In this document: positions 11,286 to 23,455 of the stretch, in pieces | Numbering within the stretch: position 1 is the stretch's first letter | How the letters are laid out: each line of letters starts with the position of its first letter | Origin: Panax quinquefolius | Lineage: Eukaryota > Streptophyta > Magnoliopsida > Apiales > Araliaceae | DNA: 64,000 bases | NCBI GenBank assembly: GCA_020205615.1 | Contig: CM035160.1 | Coordinates: 2,536,937 to 2,600,936, forward strand | Direction: 5' to 3' | Notes under the pieces: generated by a model | What the model was told of the DNA's origin: nothing | Database searches by the model: none | What the model saw: only the letters and a program-made list of their open reading frames with translations | Made by a program: the position numbers and the translations under genes

Positions 11286-13430
11286 ATCTCCCACTGCACT
11301 AAAGCCAATCGCCATCAGATCTTATACTCTTCTTCTCTAAGTGACGATTATCCTACTGTTGGATAAACTTTAGTTAATGGATATGTAATGTTGTTCATGA
11401 GAGTCCACTATCTCTATAGTGATTTCCCATCTTTCAATGATTCTAATAATCAAATGAAAGTGCCACAACACATGTTTAGATCCAAGATGAGACTTAGGAA
11501 CTATTCCTAGTTCTGTAATGAACTTTTAATCCAAACAATCAACTTGCAGACTTCATTTATAGCTATATACTTTGTCTTTATCACTAAACCAAAGAACTCT
11601 TTCATTGTTTGGAACCTTTCCAATTCAACGCACCAATCGCTCAAGATAACGCTTTACCTTAAAGTGGATTTTTCATCATCTTGGTGCGTCTCGAAAAACT
11701 TGAGTCTGTTAAGCCCTCTAGTTTTAATTTAGACCCACCATGAATATGATCACATCCTTAGTGCTTGCGGTTAAGCACTTTAAGATGTTTTCCATCGACT
11801 CATAGTGAACTTCTCCGAATATGGTCGATCAACATCGTGTCTCGTGACATTTCATTGCATACATGATCACTCATGCGACCTCTCTTTTCGAGAGCGTGTG
11901 GGGACTATAAAGAGATACACTCCAAAGCTCATCAACATGAGACATCTCTTGGAGTTTGCCATGCTAAACGACTTTAACATCAAATGAATATACGTTCCTT
12001 GGGTTAAGTCGAGCATCCTTTTTAAATCTATCTATATAGATTTATATCCCCAATTAAGATACTCTTCCAAATCATTCATGGAGGAATGTTTAGACAACTT
12101 TATCTTTCTTGATTAAAGATTGGTATGTCATTCCTTTCCGTAGTATATCAACATATAATATTAGGAATGTCACTACAGCTCCCAATCGACCCTTTCAGAC
12201 AGAACTCTCTTACCTCATCGAATGTAACTCGGATCATCATCTTCTATGATGTGTACCTCTTCATCATCATCCATGATGAATCCATACCTCCTAGGTATCT
12301 TCTGACTATTATTCCAGTTACGATCTTGGCCAGGTACAATAGGTCTATCTATAGGTTCCTCTTATTTGACTTATAGTGTTTTGTGGTTCTTGAACTCTTC
12401 AAGATCTATTATCCTCCCACTAGCCCCTTCAATGATAAACACCTTTATCTTGTAAGCGTGATGTTTCGTAACAAACACCTTTGCTAAGTAGAATTATAGA
12501 ACATATACCCTAAACTTACTTTAGGATGTCCCACAAATCAGTACATGTCAAATCTTGTCCCAAGCTTATCCTTTGAAACCTTTTCACATAAGTTGGACAA
12601 ACCCTTATCTTAACATACTTAAGATTACGAATCCTCCCCGGCCCATAACTTTTATGGAGTCTTTGGTAGGATTTTGAGGTTACCATTTTCAGAGATATGC
12701 AGACCATTTCTAGGACATTATCCCGAGGAAGGATCTTTGGAATGTCGGTAAAATCATTATGGATCGCTTTCTATGTTCAAATAGGTACGATTTTTCCTTT
12801 TCAGATACATCAATCAATTATTGCAGATCGGGATGTGTCCATTATGAGAAAACCATTTGAGATGATCTAGAAACTTATTGCACAAGTATTTATTCCTCGA
12901 TCTAATCAAAAAATCTTAATTCTTTGCAAATCTGCTTTTACTTCTCAATTCTTTGAACCTTTCAAATAATTCACACTTGTATTTTAGCAAATACACACAT
13001 TCAACTCTTTGAATGATCATCTCCTTTCTTATACTAATTTGTTCAATATGCAAAATTATTTTCACGTAAGTCAAGTATACAAAATTTATTAAGTAATATT
13101 CCAGGTTCTATACAAAACATTATTATTATAAATAGAACAACAATTGTTCTTAATTATAATACCAAAGATTTCATTGTCCAACAATAAAATGGAAATAATA
13201 TTTTTAAGAAGCTGGAATACAATAACAACTTATTGACTTAATAGATTTGCCCGTAGGCATTGCTAAACTATAAGTTCCTATGGCTAATGTTGCAACCTTT
13301 GCTTCATTTCCCACATATAGGATTACTTATACTTGTTTAGCTTTCTACTTCTTCTTGGTCCATTCATAAATCTATATTTATGATAACCAAAGTCGGTATC
13401 CAATACCCAAGTAGAACCTTGACTTAAAGA
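11286..13430 (-). pseudogene. Copia pol remnant (protease, integrase, RT/RNase H pieces)
   Basis: Minus-strand fragments recognisable by family patterns. Around 13410-13330 is a protease-like TWVLDTDFGYH, where functional copies have LDTG; the catalytic DTG is lost. At 12707-12516 an open frame carries VCPTYVKR...SLGQDL, matching the integrase C-terminal side (usually CPAYVKR...LGPKS). At about 12400-12190 is the pre-RT linker (RRYGFIMDDDEEVHIIEDDD). At about 11960-11290 are RNase H pieces, including ITELGIVP and SKHVLWHFHLIIRIIERW. The RT catalytic core is not found. Many stops and frameshifts interrupt it. Confidence 0.75.
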
Positions 13431-13439
13431 AAAATTTAT

Positions 13440-14290
13440 TTCAATCATGAACAAAAATGTATCAGAAGAAACTTCACTAAGCTTCAGTGGTTAACCTCTG
13501 CAAGATGCTTCTCGCAGTTTCTTTCCAGTGTCCAGGCTTATTGCAGTGGAAGCAAGCTCATTTGCTATCCGTATCAGTTTTGTTCTTATTATCCTTTGTT
13601 TATGCCTTTCTATATACCTTCTTTGAATCGTTCTTCTTTGCAGAAGATCCTTTGGTCCCTACCAATAAGACATGGTCTTTCTTGGTTGGAAAGTGACTCT
13701 CAACATTTTTCAACATGTTAAGCAAATCAGCGAGGCTGATATCTAGCTTGTTCATATGAAAAATTTACAACAATTCATGAAAGGAGTAGGAGTGAGTGCA
13801 AGATTAAATCTTGGCTCAACTCTCCATCCATGATACAAAACAATTGTCCTAATTGATCAATCAAATTGATTATGTTAAGAACTTTTATGCGTATTTATAG
13901 TGGCATATTAGCCATTCTAGATCGGAAGAGCTCCTTAGATATCCGATATCTATCGGCCCTATTTTCCTCACCATCAACTACTTGATATGCAGAATATAAG
14001 AGAGTATCCATAGTTTCAGTCGACGTGAAGCTTCATTACTCATGGATACGAGCATGATGTATTGAGCTAATTGTGCATCATCTTGCCACTTTCTAAAAGT
14101 AGCAATCTCTTCCTCAAAGGCATTATCTCGCAACTATTGCAGGATAAAGCGATAAGGACATAAGATAGCTTTTCAAATTTATGAGAACTATTCTCAAATT
14201 CCTTAACCAATCCGTTTAATTGATGGCCGGTTAATTTAGCATCTAATATGCTACTGTGATGATAGTAATTTTAGACATTGTAAAATTTCA
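13440..14290 (-). pseudogene. Copia gag remnant
   Basis: Minus-strand translation gives LIDQLGQLFCIMDGELSQDL near 13860-13800 and MNKLDISLADLLNMLKN at about 13755-13705, both typical of plant copia gag. These are followed by a zinc knuckle CFHCNKPGHWKE whose fourth Cys is replaced, near 13560-13520. At least two in-frame stops lie between these segments. It once encoded the nucleocapsid polyprotein of the copia element. Confidence 0.8.
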
Positions 14291-14482
14291 GTAAATGAAT
14301 TTGTAATTAACAATATTTTAACATACATTCTTTTATTAATTACCAAAATAAATTAGGTCTTGTTTTAAATTGGTATCTCCCACTATTTTCTTCAAACTAT
14401 ATTACCTCACTTATATAGTTCGGCAAAATCTAAATAAAGATTTGCTAGTGAGAATAAGGATCCCATTTCAAATGTATATAGC

Positions 14483-14781
14483 CTTGTGGTGACACAACAA
14501 ACTATATATAAATAAATAGGTAGACAACTTTTGTCAATTACATCAACTATCAACTCCTTTTATTTTGCCTCTTAGATTATTTTGATCAAGTGGTGGCACA
14601 TCCGAATCAAAATTATCCAAGTTAAGTCCGACCTAAGCACTCCATATATTCAAAAAAAAAAAATATCATCCTTGTGGTGACACAACAAAACAATATTGTT
14701 CAATTTTCTTTATAAGCATCAAATGTGATAAATTAACATCTTAAATACTTAATACTTGCATTTTGTGGTGACACAACAAAC
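14483..14781. repeat. Triplicated GTGGTGACACAACAAA motif in the copia leader
   Basis: The motif occurs at about 14486, 14673 and 14765. Each copy contains TTGTG...CACAA arms or a close variant. It lies between the copia gag start and its 5' LTR. Confidence 0.7.
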
Positions 14782-15539
14782 TCATATTAAATATTTAATA
14801 CTCTATTAATTTTATCATGCTAGAAGGCTTAACGTTCGATATTCCAAATATCTTTGAACGCTAGGACTTAATATAAAAATTGAGGGGTTTGTTATTAATT
14901 TGTCTCATCTTGTTTTAATACATGTATTTATATATATATAAAATACGCTATTATATTAATTAACATGCGAAGCATGTTTGCATAATAATATATATATATA
15001 TATATAGTATAAGCACGCACATATAGAATACTATATTCTACCGGATTGATTATGGACTTTTATTCTAGTTTGGTTCACTAGAGCCACCAAGTGAACAAAA
15101 AGGTCAAACCCTAGGGGTAAGTAAGAAATAATGTTTAAATATAACTATTACATTTAAACCCTGCTCCATAACAAACGGGTCTTCACGCTCCTTCTTTTTT
15201 GATCTCTAATTTTCTAAAATTAATTCTAACTATTCCTATTACAATACTATTTTAAAATTAAATAGAAACCTTGATCGTGATCGAGGGAAGACATAGGAGG
15301 AGATAGAATTTACATTCGAAAAAATTAGAAGGCGAAATCTGACGCAGACCCCATTTAATAAAACCCATACATTCATGCATCCAACTAAAATAAAATTCAA
15401 TCGCATTAATCAATAGTCATAATCAATCCCATTTATTATCATACACATCACCATATCATCAATAAATAACATTCATCTATCCATGAATAATAAACATTTA
15501 ATATATATATTGATATCATTTAATGGGCAAATTTAGTTA

Positions 15540-16250
15540 GTATAAAATCTATTTTTGAATCAAAATAAACTCCTTTATTTTTATCCAAATTTAAATCAAA
15601 ATAAAACTATTTTATTTTAATTTATCCAATTTTGAATAAAATAAACTATTTTATTTTAATCAAAATCTTTAATCAAAATAAACTCCTTTATTTTAATTAA
15701 TTATGGAATCCAATTCCATATAATAAAAAAAATCTTTAATTAAAATAAACTCTTTTATTTTAATTAATTATGGAATCCAATTCCATGTAAAAAAAATCTT
15801 TTATTAAGGAAACACGGATATTTTCCTATTCACAAATAAACTCCTTTATTTTGAATAATATGAAATCTTATTTCATATTTAAATAAACTCCTTTATTTAA
15901 GGAAATTAGGATTCTCTTTCCTATTCACAAATAAACTCTTTTATTTTGAATAATATGAAATCTATTTCATATCTAAATAAACTCCTTTATTTAAGGAAAG
16001 ATCAATTTCAACTCCAATTAGTTATCATGGAATCCAATTCCAACTCTAATTAGTTAGCATGAAATTTAATTTTAAAATTAAAATAAATCTTTTATTTTAA
16101 TATTAAAATAAACCTTTTATTTTAAGATTAAAATAAACCTTTTTATTTTAATTATAAAATTATTTAAAATTAAAATAAAACTTTATATTTTAATATTAAA
16201 ATAAACCTTTTATTTTAAAATTAAAATAAACTTTTTATTTTAAGAATATA
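15540..16250. repeat. Palindromic AT-rich minisatellite in the copia leader
   Basis: More than 20 loose copies of a 20-35 bp unit built as AAAATAAA-spacer-TTTATTTT, so nearly every unit is a perfect or near-perfect inverted repeat. It sits in the long (about 2.4 kb) untranslated leader of the copia element. Confidence 0.8.
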
Positions 16251-16476
16251 TATATGTATATATATATATTCGTAATATATATATATTATATATATGTATA
16301 TTACCGTTCCTTTTTATTAAATAAACCGTGCACTTATTTTCAAAACAACTGTTCTCGATTTCCGTGCCGTATAGAAGAAACAGCAACATGACCAAGCCGC
16401 CGGATCACTTGAGCTGCTGCAATCCGTTTAATTTTTAAGTTTGCATGGCTTCGGTTTAAATATATATATATAATTC

Positions 16477-16516
<40 letters not shown>

Positions 16517-16550
16517 AATCCTGTCCTCTTTTTTTTTTTTTTTTTTTTTA
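16246..16550. repeat. AT microsatellites and poly-T tract
   Basis: Alternating AT/GT runs at about 16247-16300, a long AT run at about 16480-16513, and a T run of about 20 at 16530-16549, all inside the copia leader. Confidence 0.9.
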
Positions 16551-16647
16551 TTAAATTTTATACAATAAAATTATCTTTCAATTAAATTGTTTCTAAACAC
16601 ATATCAATATACATATCAAATTTGAACAATTAATAATTTGCGATAAA

Positions 16648-16676
16648 GATTTGGGCTCACGCTAATCATTAGGCTT
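16648..16676 (-). other. Degraded copia primer-binding site
   Basis: Minus strand next to the 5' LTR reads TGATTAGCGTGAGCCC, aligning to the usual initiator-Met tRNA-complementary TGGTATCAGAGCCC with a scrambled middle. Its position directly inside the LTR supports the call. Confidence 0.5.
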
Positions 16677-17611
16677 TTGTAATATTCATGAAAGAATCAA
16701 ATTGCAAAATTAGTACAGAAGCGTGTAAAATTTTAGTTTAAAAATTTACAAACCATAAACCCGGATCACCCTTTACGCACAATTATTAATTAAACGAAAA
16801 AGATAACGAATGAGTAATCATACCTCAAGATCGAAAGCCTTCCGTGTACATATTATTACGATTATGCCATTAACTTCTTAAATAATTATTCTTCCTTTTA
16901 TGGTGTGAACCTTTGGGTTCTCCATATTAAACCGATTAATGAATAAATCAATTAGAACAATTCTAATCTTATTTAAATAAATAAATTAAATAATTAATTT
17001 ATTTAAATAAATAATATTTATTCTACAATAGGGATAAGCTCTCCTAGCATCAACGACTTTCCGGATAATATAGATTTCAACATTAATCATAAAAGAACCT
17101 TTTGAGTAAATAGTTACAAAATGACAATTCAATCTTTCCACCATACAATGTCCCAATTAAATATAAGACATGGAATTATTGTCAAGTCTTATTTTATTTA
17201 ATTATATGTATTTCGATCCTTAAATGCACAACTCCAAATAATGCAAATTAGAAACTCCTTTCTAATTTCATTACTTTGCCAATGAGGACTCTTTGGGTTG
17301 TCATTTATCGAATCACATAGACATTTTCTTCTTTTATTTAAGTGGTAGATTCTTTATCGATCATACATTATCTCCATGTATAACTTATTATACCCAAGCA
17401 TACCCTTTGATATACCCTAAGGGTCTTAAGGAATAAGTCAAAGTATAACTCATCATACACAAGATACTTATGATGATCTCAAGAGTCAAGGATCACTCAG
17501 ACTACTATCACTACTGAGAATTCTTATCGATGAGATAAATAAAACTCCATTAGGTATTCCTTAATGAGCAACGCTCAAATGAACTTATTCTCTAATAAGA
17601 CCTACATACTT

Positions 17612-20301
17612 TGTAAGACCTCGAAATTTTTTTTAAATAAAAGGAATTTCCTTTATTTATTATCTTGAAATAGTAAGGGTTGATTTGATTAATGTGGATA
17701 GTTAAGGGTTAAATACGCAAATATTTCAAAATAAGCAAGTGGTTATAAAATATTCATTTTGTTGGGGAATATTCGTTTAGTCGTGGAATATTCATGATCG
17801 TCTGGGAATATTCGCATGCGACACAGCGAAAATGACCCATGTGGGCCCCATAACTGGAAAGTTTATTGGATGAAGAAAACGACAAATATAAGTTGGTTAA
17901 AAATAATCTGGCGTAGTTATTCTGCAGTTAAGATCTGTTGGAATACCCTTGGTTAAAATACATAATAAGCGTGGTTCGCAAGAAAGAACAGTATTACCAG
18001 ATCGCACAAAGATTGTTGAATTATTGATCCTTACGTAAGAAGGCACTACTCAATAATTTTCACAAAGAATTATCGCTCAATATTTTATTTTATTGATTCA
18101 ATAATTCTTTGCGTTGATATTTTATATTATTGTTGTTCAATAATTGTCATCGCACAAGATTTCCCATTATCGATCAATAATTCATATTATTTGAATAATA
18201 TTATTAGATAACATTATTGGCAATGTCTAGAAAGTTACATCAAGGAGAGGTTTGGTCACCTAATCAAGGCAAAGTAAGAGAGAGATCCTTATCGAAAGCC
18301 TCTTTCCTGGGAAACTGGTTTGTCATAAATGTGATTCTCGTAATATTATTTGTGAATAATTAATTATTGATTCATATGATAAGGAAATATTTATTTTATG
18401 TGGATATAAATGATGGATTTATTTATGTGGTTATAAATGAAGAAATTATTGTTGAGGTGTTTTATCGGTATTTTATCGGATTGGAGGTATTAAAATTAAA
18501 TCGGGGTTTTGAGATATATTATGGGGTTATAATTTTTAATCCCAATAGTTGGATTGTGGTAATTTTTGGGTATGTTATACATACATAAGTTGAGTATATG
18601 TCCACCAATTTTGAACCGTTAAAAATGCACGAATGATTTGTTGTGAATTTTAAGAGGTGTTGATTCGGAAATTAGGTTTATAATTGATTTTGGTGGAAAA
18701 TTCTAGAATTGAGTGGGCCCCACTTGTGGTTGGTGAAAAAATGTGCTGAATTTTATTTCAAATGTGGTGGGTGGCAATAGTAGTAGGTAAAGCCATCGCA
18801 AGCAGTCAAGTCCGCCTTTGTTGGCTAACATTTTCCTATAAATAGAGGCTAAGTTAGAATTGAAAATCACACCGTAAACAAAGTTTTCTCTTTCTCTCTA
18901 TATTATTGAGCGTATTTTGTGAGTATTTAGATACTTTGAGAGTTCTTTGTTCAAGACAAGTTTCATTCAAAGATCACTTCCGACCTTTCCTTCCAAATCA
19001 CCGATTCTTTGAGGTAAGGGATGTTATTTTCTTCTCAAATGATATTAATTCTTCAATATCATTATCTTTGAAATATTGGTTGGTACTTTTTATCAAATTT
19101 GGAACTTTTTCATGTGGGGTTACTATTCATGAGTTCTTATTCACGAGTTACTTATTCATGAGTTACTTATTCACGATTTATTTATTCACGAGTACTATTC
19201 ACGAAGCGTGAAAATGTTTTTTTTGTGGAATTTCTATCTTTTGGTGTTTGATTCTACTATTCACGATACGGCCTTTATTCACGATATCTGACTTATTCAC
19301 GAATACTTAAGACTATTCAATTAGAAAAATGAAAATTTTTCTTTTCGTCTAAAATATCTATTCGGATACTAGCTTTGATTGTATCCATATTTTGATCATT
19401 CTTGAATTTTACACCACTTTGTGATTATTTTTGAGGTATTTTGGACGTGGATAAAACCAAGTACGAATCCTTAATCCTTGTCATTTTGATTCTTTGGATT
19501 CGATTCTTTTAAAAGTATTTTCATCATCCTCGGTCTTAAATGATGATATTATTGAATATCTTTGGCTGTAGTGCAAAGATGAATGATTTGAAGAATATCT
19601 TTGGCCTGTAGTAGCAAAAGATGGCGGTGTTTAAATGAACACGACCGATCGATGAATATCTTTGGCCTTTAGTGCAAAGATGAGCAGTGTTGAGAGATGA
19701 ACATGACCGATTGATGAATATCTTTGGCCTCAGAAAGTGCAAAGATGAATATTTGATTTGAGATGAATATTGATTGATGTTACTGAGGATAAAATATTGA
19801 TGATGGATTTATTAAATTCATAGATTATAGTAGATTTCATTCTCTACGTAACTCTTCTATGAATTATTATTTCATTGCGAATATTGATCCGAAACTTGTC
19901 GCTCATTGTATTCTATCGATTTTTCCTGTTGGAGACTAACGATAATTTGTTGTATATTATCTTAGTCATAACATTCTTTACCGGGCTAGTTGAGCTCACC
20001 CTTTTCCTTGTTGTTCCATTTTTTCTCTCTCGGGAGGCGAGAATGTAGCGAGTACTAGCTCTGGGGGTATGGAATGAAGGTTCTAGAGAGAGTTGTTTAG
20101 TAGTCCTCACCATTATTGTAAAATAATGTATCAATAAATGTGATGAGGATTTATTTGAGTATAAATATTGTCTGAAGATAATATTTGTATTTAAACTCAC
20201 GCTTTTATTGTTGTGATAATAAAGTTGTAGTTGTTTCTGTACCATGTATTTGGCGACTCAGAATGGGTTGGATGGAATGGACCTATTTTGGGGTCGTCAC
20301 A
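17612..20301 (+). mobile_element. Gypsy solo LTR, family A (2690 bp), TSD TACTT
   Basis: Starts TGTAAGACC and ends CGTCACA, with perfect 5 bp direct repeats TACTT at 17607-17611 and 20302-20306, hence a solo LTR inside the copia LTR. It carries a TATA box (TATAAATA at 18837-18844), a splice-donor-like GAG/GTAAGG at 19013/19014, a minisatellite of TATTCAYGAGT units at about 19125-19205, and an array of ATCTTTG...CAAAGAT hairpin units at 19550-19750. The same family recurs as the solo LTR at 49134-51810. The ORFs inside it are short and not credible genes. Confidence 0.93.
19550..19750. repeat. Hairpin-unit minisatellite in LTR A
   Basis: Four units of GAATATCTTTGGC plus a short loop plus GTGCAAAGATGA. 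The arms ATCTTTG and CAAAGAT are complementary (for example 19558-19564 with 19574-19580, 9 nt loop). Units are 40-65 bp apart. Confidence 0.85.
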
Positions 20302-20667
20302 TACTTGCTTTAGTGTTCCACACAAATGATCATGAGATCAATCATCCTCATCCAAAAATGAAGCAAGAACGTATGTATTCAATCTATCCGGATTCACTAA
20401 TCCCCAATTTAGTAATCCAATGATTGGGAACTATTTTAGTTTTAAGCTTTTAAGAATTTAGATCTCATTAGAATGATCATCATCATTATTCTAAAAGCAT
20501 TGCTTAAAACTATGAGTTTATCACATATTATAAAACAAAGATCACGTAGATAATTAAAAGCCTTTAATAAATTAATACTTTTTATTAATAAATGAATAAG
20601 ATTGTTACAAAGTATATGCTTTATCATCAAAACATGATCGCTTTGCAAGCATACTACTTTCAATGCT

Positions 20668-22644
20668 ATCATAAGATTTCATCACCAATAATCAAAACCG
20701 CTATAAAAATCAGCATATACCTCATATAGGATTCTCAAGCCATAAAATCATATTTTCCAATTTTCTTCCTTCACATAATATATTTAATTCATTTATTCAT
20801 AACTAGTCCATTTTCATGAAAAATACCAAATCGGTTTAAAACTATTTCTTTTCTCGGGATTTAGCGTAATATAGTCCTATATTGAACATATATTTTCTCG
20901 TAATTTTTAAATTCATTTACTATTTTTCATATGACAAAAACCACTAATATTTAGACATTTATCATAAATTGCCCTTTTATCCAAAAAATTTCAAATTCAC
21001 AGAGTATAATCGATATTATATAGATGTATTCCCAATAAAAATTTTATCAATTTTGGAGTTAACCACAAGGAGTTATAAGCGGTTACTTTTAAAATAGTCT
21101 TTTCTCATAAAATTCATAACTCTTAATCTATACATCCAAGAATCACCATTTTTGGACACAATCAATAAAACTCATCAACATATCATTTCAAATTTTTTTA
21201 AATTTTCAAGGTCAAGAAGTACGAATCGAAAAACATAATAACCCTTAAAATCTCTTACTATCCCTTACCTCAAAAGAGAAAGACTTTCGATGGATATCTG
21301 GATATGACGTCAAGGAAAACTTGCATCGATGAATATATCAACTCACCAAGTATCTAAATACTCACAAAATACACTCAATAATCTAGAGCGAGAAAGAGAG
21401 AAAGCTTATGTTTCGGTGTGATTTTCAATTCTAACTTAGCCTCTATTTATAGAAAAATTTTTAGCAGACTTGACCTACAACTTTGATGGCTTTTACTCGC
21501 TACTATTCCCACCCACCACATTTGAAATAAATTCAGCACATTTCTTCACCAACCACAAGTGGGGCCCACTCAATTCTAGAATTTTCCACTAAAATGCTAA
21601 ATTCGGATACTTCAACAATTTCTGAATCATTCACCTCTTAAAATTCATAACAAATCATACGTTCATTTTTAACGATTCAAAATTTGTGGACATATACTCA
21701 ACTTATATATGTATAACATATCCAAAAATTACAACGATCCAACGGTAGGATTAAAAATTATAACTCACGCAATAAATCTCAAAAACACTGGTTTAATTTT
21801 TAATACCTTCATTTCGACAAAAATACTGATAAAATACCTCAACATTAATTCCTTCATTTATAACCACATAAATAAATCCATCATTTATATCCACATCAAA
21901 TAAATATTTCTTTATCATATAAATCAATACTTAATTATTCACGAATAATATTACGTAATCACAATTACGACAACAGTAGTTCCTGTGAAAGAGGGGCTTT
22001 CAATAAGAATTTCTCCTCATTTCGGCGCCAATTAGGTGACCAAACCTCTCCTCGATGAGAACTTTCAGACATTGCCAATAATGCTATCTAATAATATTAT
22101 TCAAATAATATGAATTATTGATCCGATAATGAGAAATATTGTGCAATGATAATTATTGAAACAACAATAATATAAAATATCAACGCAAAGAATTATTGAA
22201 TCAATAAAATAAAATATCGAATAAATAATTATCGTAACAATTATCGAGTAAAGGCCTTCTTTATGTAAGGATCAATAATTCAAAATACTGTAAAACCGTA
22301 ATCTCTGCCATCGCGAAACACGCCAGACATCGTATTTTAACCACGGGTATTCCAACAAGTGTTAATTCAGAACGATTACGCCTGTTATTTATAAAACTTA
22401 ATTTTGTCGCTTTCATCGATGCTTATTCTCATTATGGGGCCCATAAATGGTCGCTGGCTATTGCATTTCAATGCGAATATTCCACGACCAAACGAATATT
22501 CCCCGACAACAATGAGTATTTTATAACCACTTGTTTATTTTGAAAAAATTCATATATCACCCTTAACTTAACCTTTTATCAATTTAACTATTTACTAAAT
22601 AGAAAAATTGAATACTTTTATTTCATAAAATTCAGGATCTTACA
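20668..22644 (-). repeat. Inverted gypsy LTR fragment, family B type
   Basis: Read on the minus strand it starts TGTAAGATCC at 22644 and follows the B LTR (28142 onward), including the TATA region and the block shared with about 30000-30440. It lacks the TATTCAYGAGT minisatellite segment and stops at 20668 against the copia element. The LTR's 3' part is missing. Confidence 0.8.
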
Positions 22645-23160
22645 ATCACCATATCCGGACCATTAAATAGATTGGATTGCACTATGGCTAGACCCAAATA
22701 ATCACATCTCAACATTGCCCTCAAATACTTATTTATAAGGAACTTATAAATGAGAGAGTATACAAATTTATCCCAACAAAACGACTATATTTGCCGAAGA
22801 CAAAATATTACACCTAAACTCCATGTGCTGAACTAAAATTGTTGGCTCCCCATATTGTCGCATCACTCCTATTGTTCACTCTTAATATAGATAAACAATT
22901 GTCCTCATTACTACTGAAGATATAAAGAACCAACCTTATCACAACCGAACCAACCTTATCACTATCGAAGTTATAAAGAACCAATCTTATACCAACCGAA
23001 CAAACCTTATCACTACCGAAGATATAAAGAACCAACCTTATACCAACCGAACCAACCTTATTACTACCGAAGATATAAAAAATGAAAATACTCGTTCCGA
23101 AGAATTGTTCAACCTTATAACACCACCCGACCTTATAACGTCAAAATTGTCTTCCCAGCT
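22645..23160. repeat. Unassigned region with a degenerate tandem repeat
   Basis: From about 22910 to 23095 a unit of about 60 bp built on AAAGAACCAACCTTATNNCAACCGAA and ACTACCGAAGATAT recurs three to four times. The rest is unassigned. ACAAAACGACTATATT near 22786 resembles an inverted Stowaway end but is too weak to call. Confidence 0.6.
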
Positions 23161-23164
23161 TGTT

Positions 23165-23455
23165 GGGAAGCTTTTGTTCGTTCAAAGGGAACAAAGTTAC
23201 TTCCCGAAGAACGTTTGTCCAATCGGGGGGAACAAAGCCACTTCCGAAGAACGTTTATCCGATCGGGGGAACAAAGCCACTTTCGAAGGACTTTTATCCG
23301 TTCAGCGGGAACAAAGCCACTTCCGAAGGATGTTTGTCCGTTCGGAAGAACAAAACCACTTCCGATGGATGCTTGTTCGTCCGGGGGACAAAGCCATTTT
23401 TGATGGGCACTTGTTCGTTCGGGGGGAACAGAGCCACTTCTGATGGACGTTTGTC
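23165..23455. repeat. 41 bp minisatellite, about seven copies
   Basis: Units built on GAACAAAGCCACTTCCGAAG, ACGTTTGTCC and GATCGGGGG follow each other with a period near 41 bp, drifting from one end to the other. The unit is much more GC-rich than its surroundings. Because 41 is not a multiple of 3, the open frames across it (both strands) rotate through repeat-derived peptides; I regard them as by-products, not genes. Confidence 0.85.

Larger units (their letters stand above)
9404..20662 (-). mobile_element. Ty1/copia LTR retrotransposon, decayed, minus strand
   Basis: Two LTR copies (plus-strand form TGTTAGG...CTACTTTCA) bound an internal region whose coding remnants read gag, protease, integrase, RT/RNase H from right to left, so the element runs on the minus strand. 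A purine-rich PPT (AGTGCAGTGGGAG, minus strand) abuts the left (3') LTR and a degraded PBS abuts the right (5') LTR. The pentamer ATGCT flanks both ends (9399-9403, 20663-20667). The flanks do not match otherwise: MITE on the left, inverted gypsy LTR on the right. The right LTR contains a gypsy solo LTR. All coding parts hold stops and deletions, so the element is dead. Confidence 0.85.
16675..20662 (-). repeat. Copia 5' LTR, split by a gypsy solo LTR
   Basis: 16675-17611 and 20307-20662 together match the left copia LTR in order. The break is exactly filled by 17612-20301 with the duplicated TACTT. Relative to the left LTR a block of about 570 bp is absent near 16850. Confidence 0.85.

Noticed and set aside
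23165..23455. Possible CRISPR-like array
   Set aside because: Unit length is regular, but there are no unique spacers between invariant repeats and the genome is a plant; it is a minisatellite.
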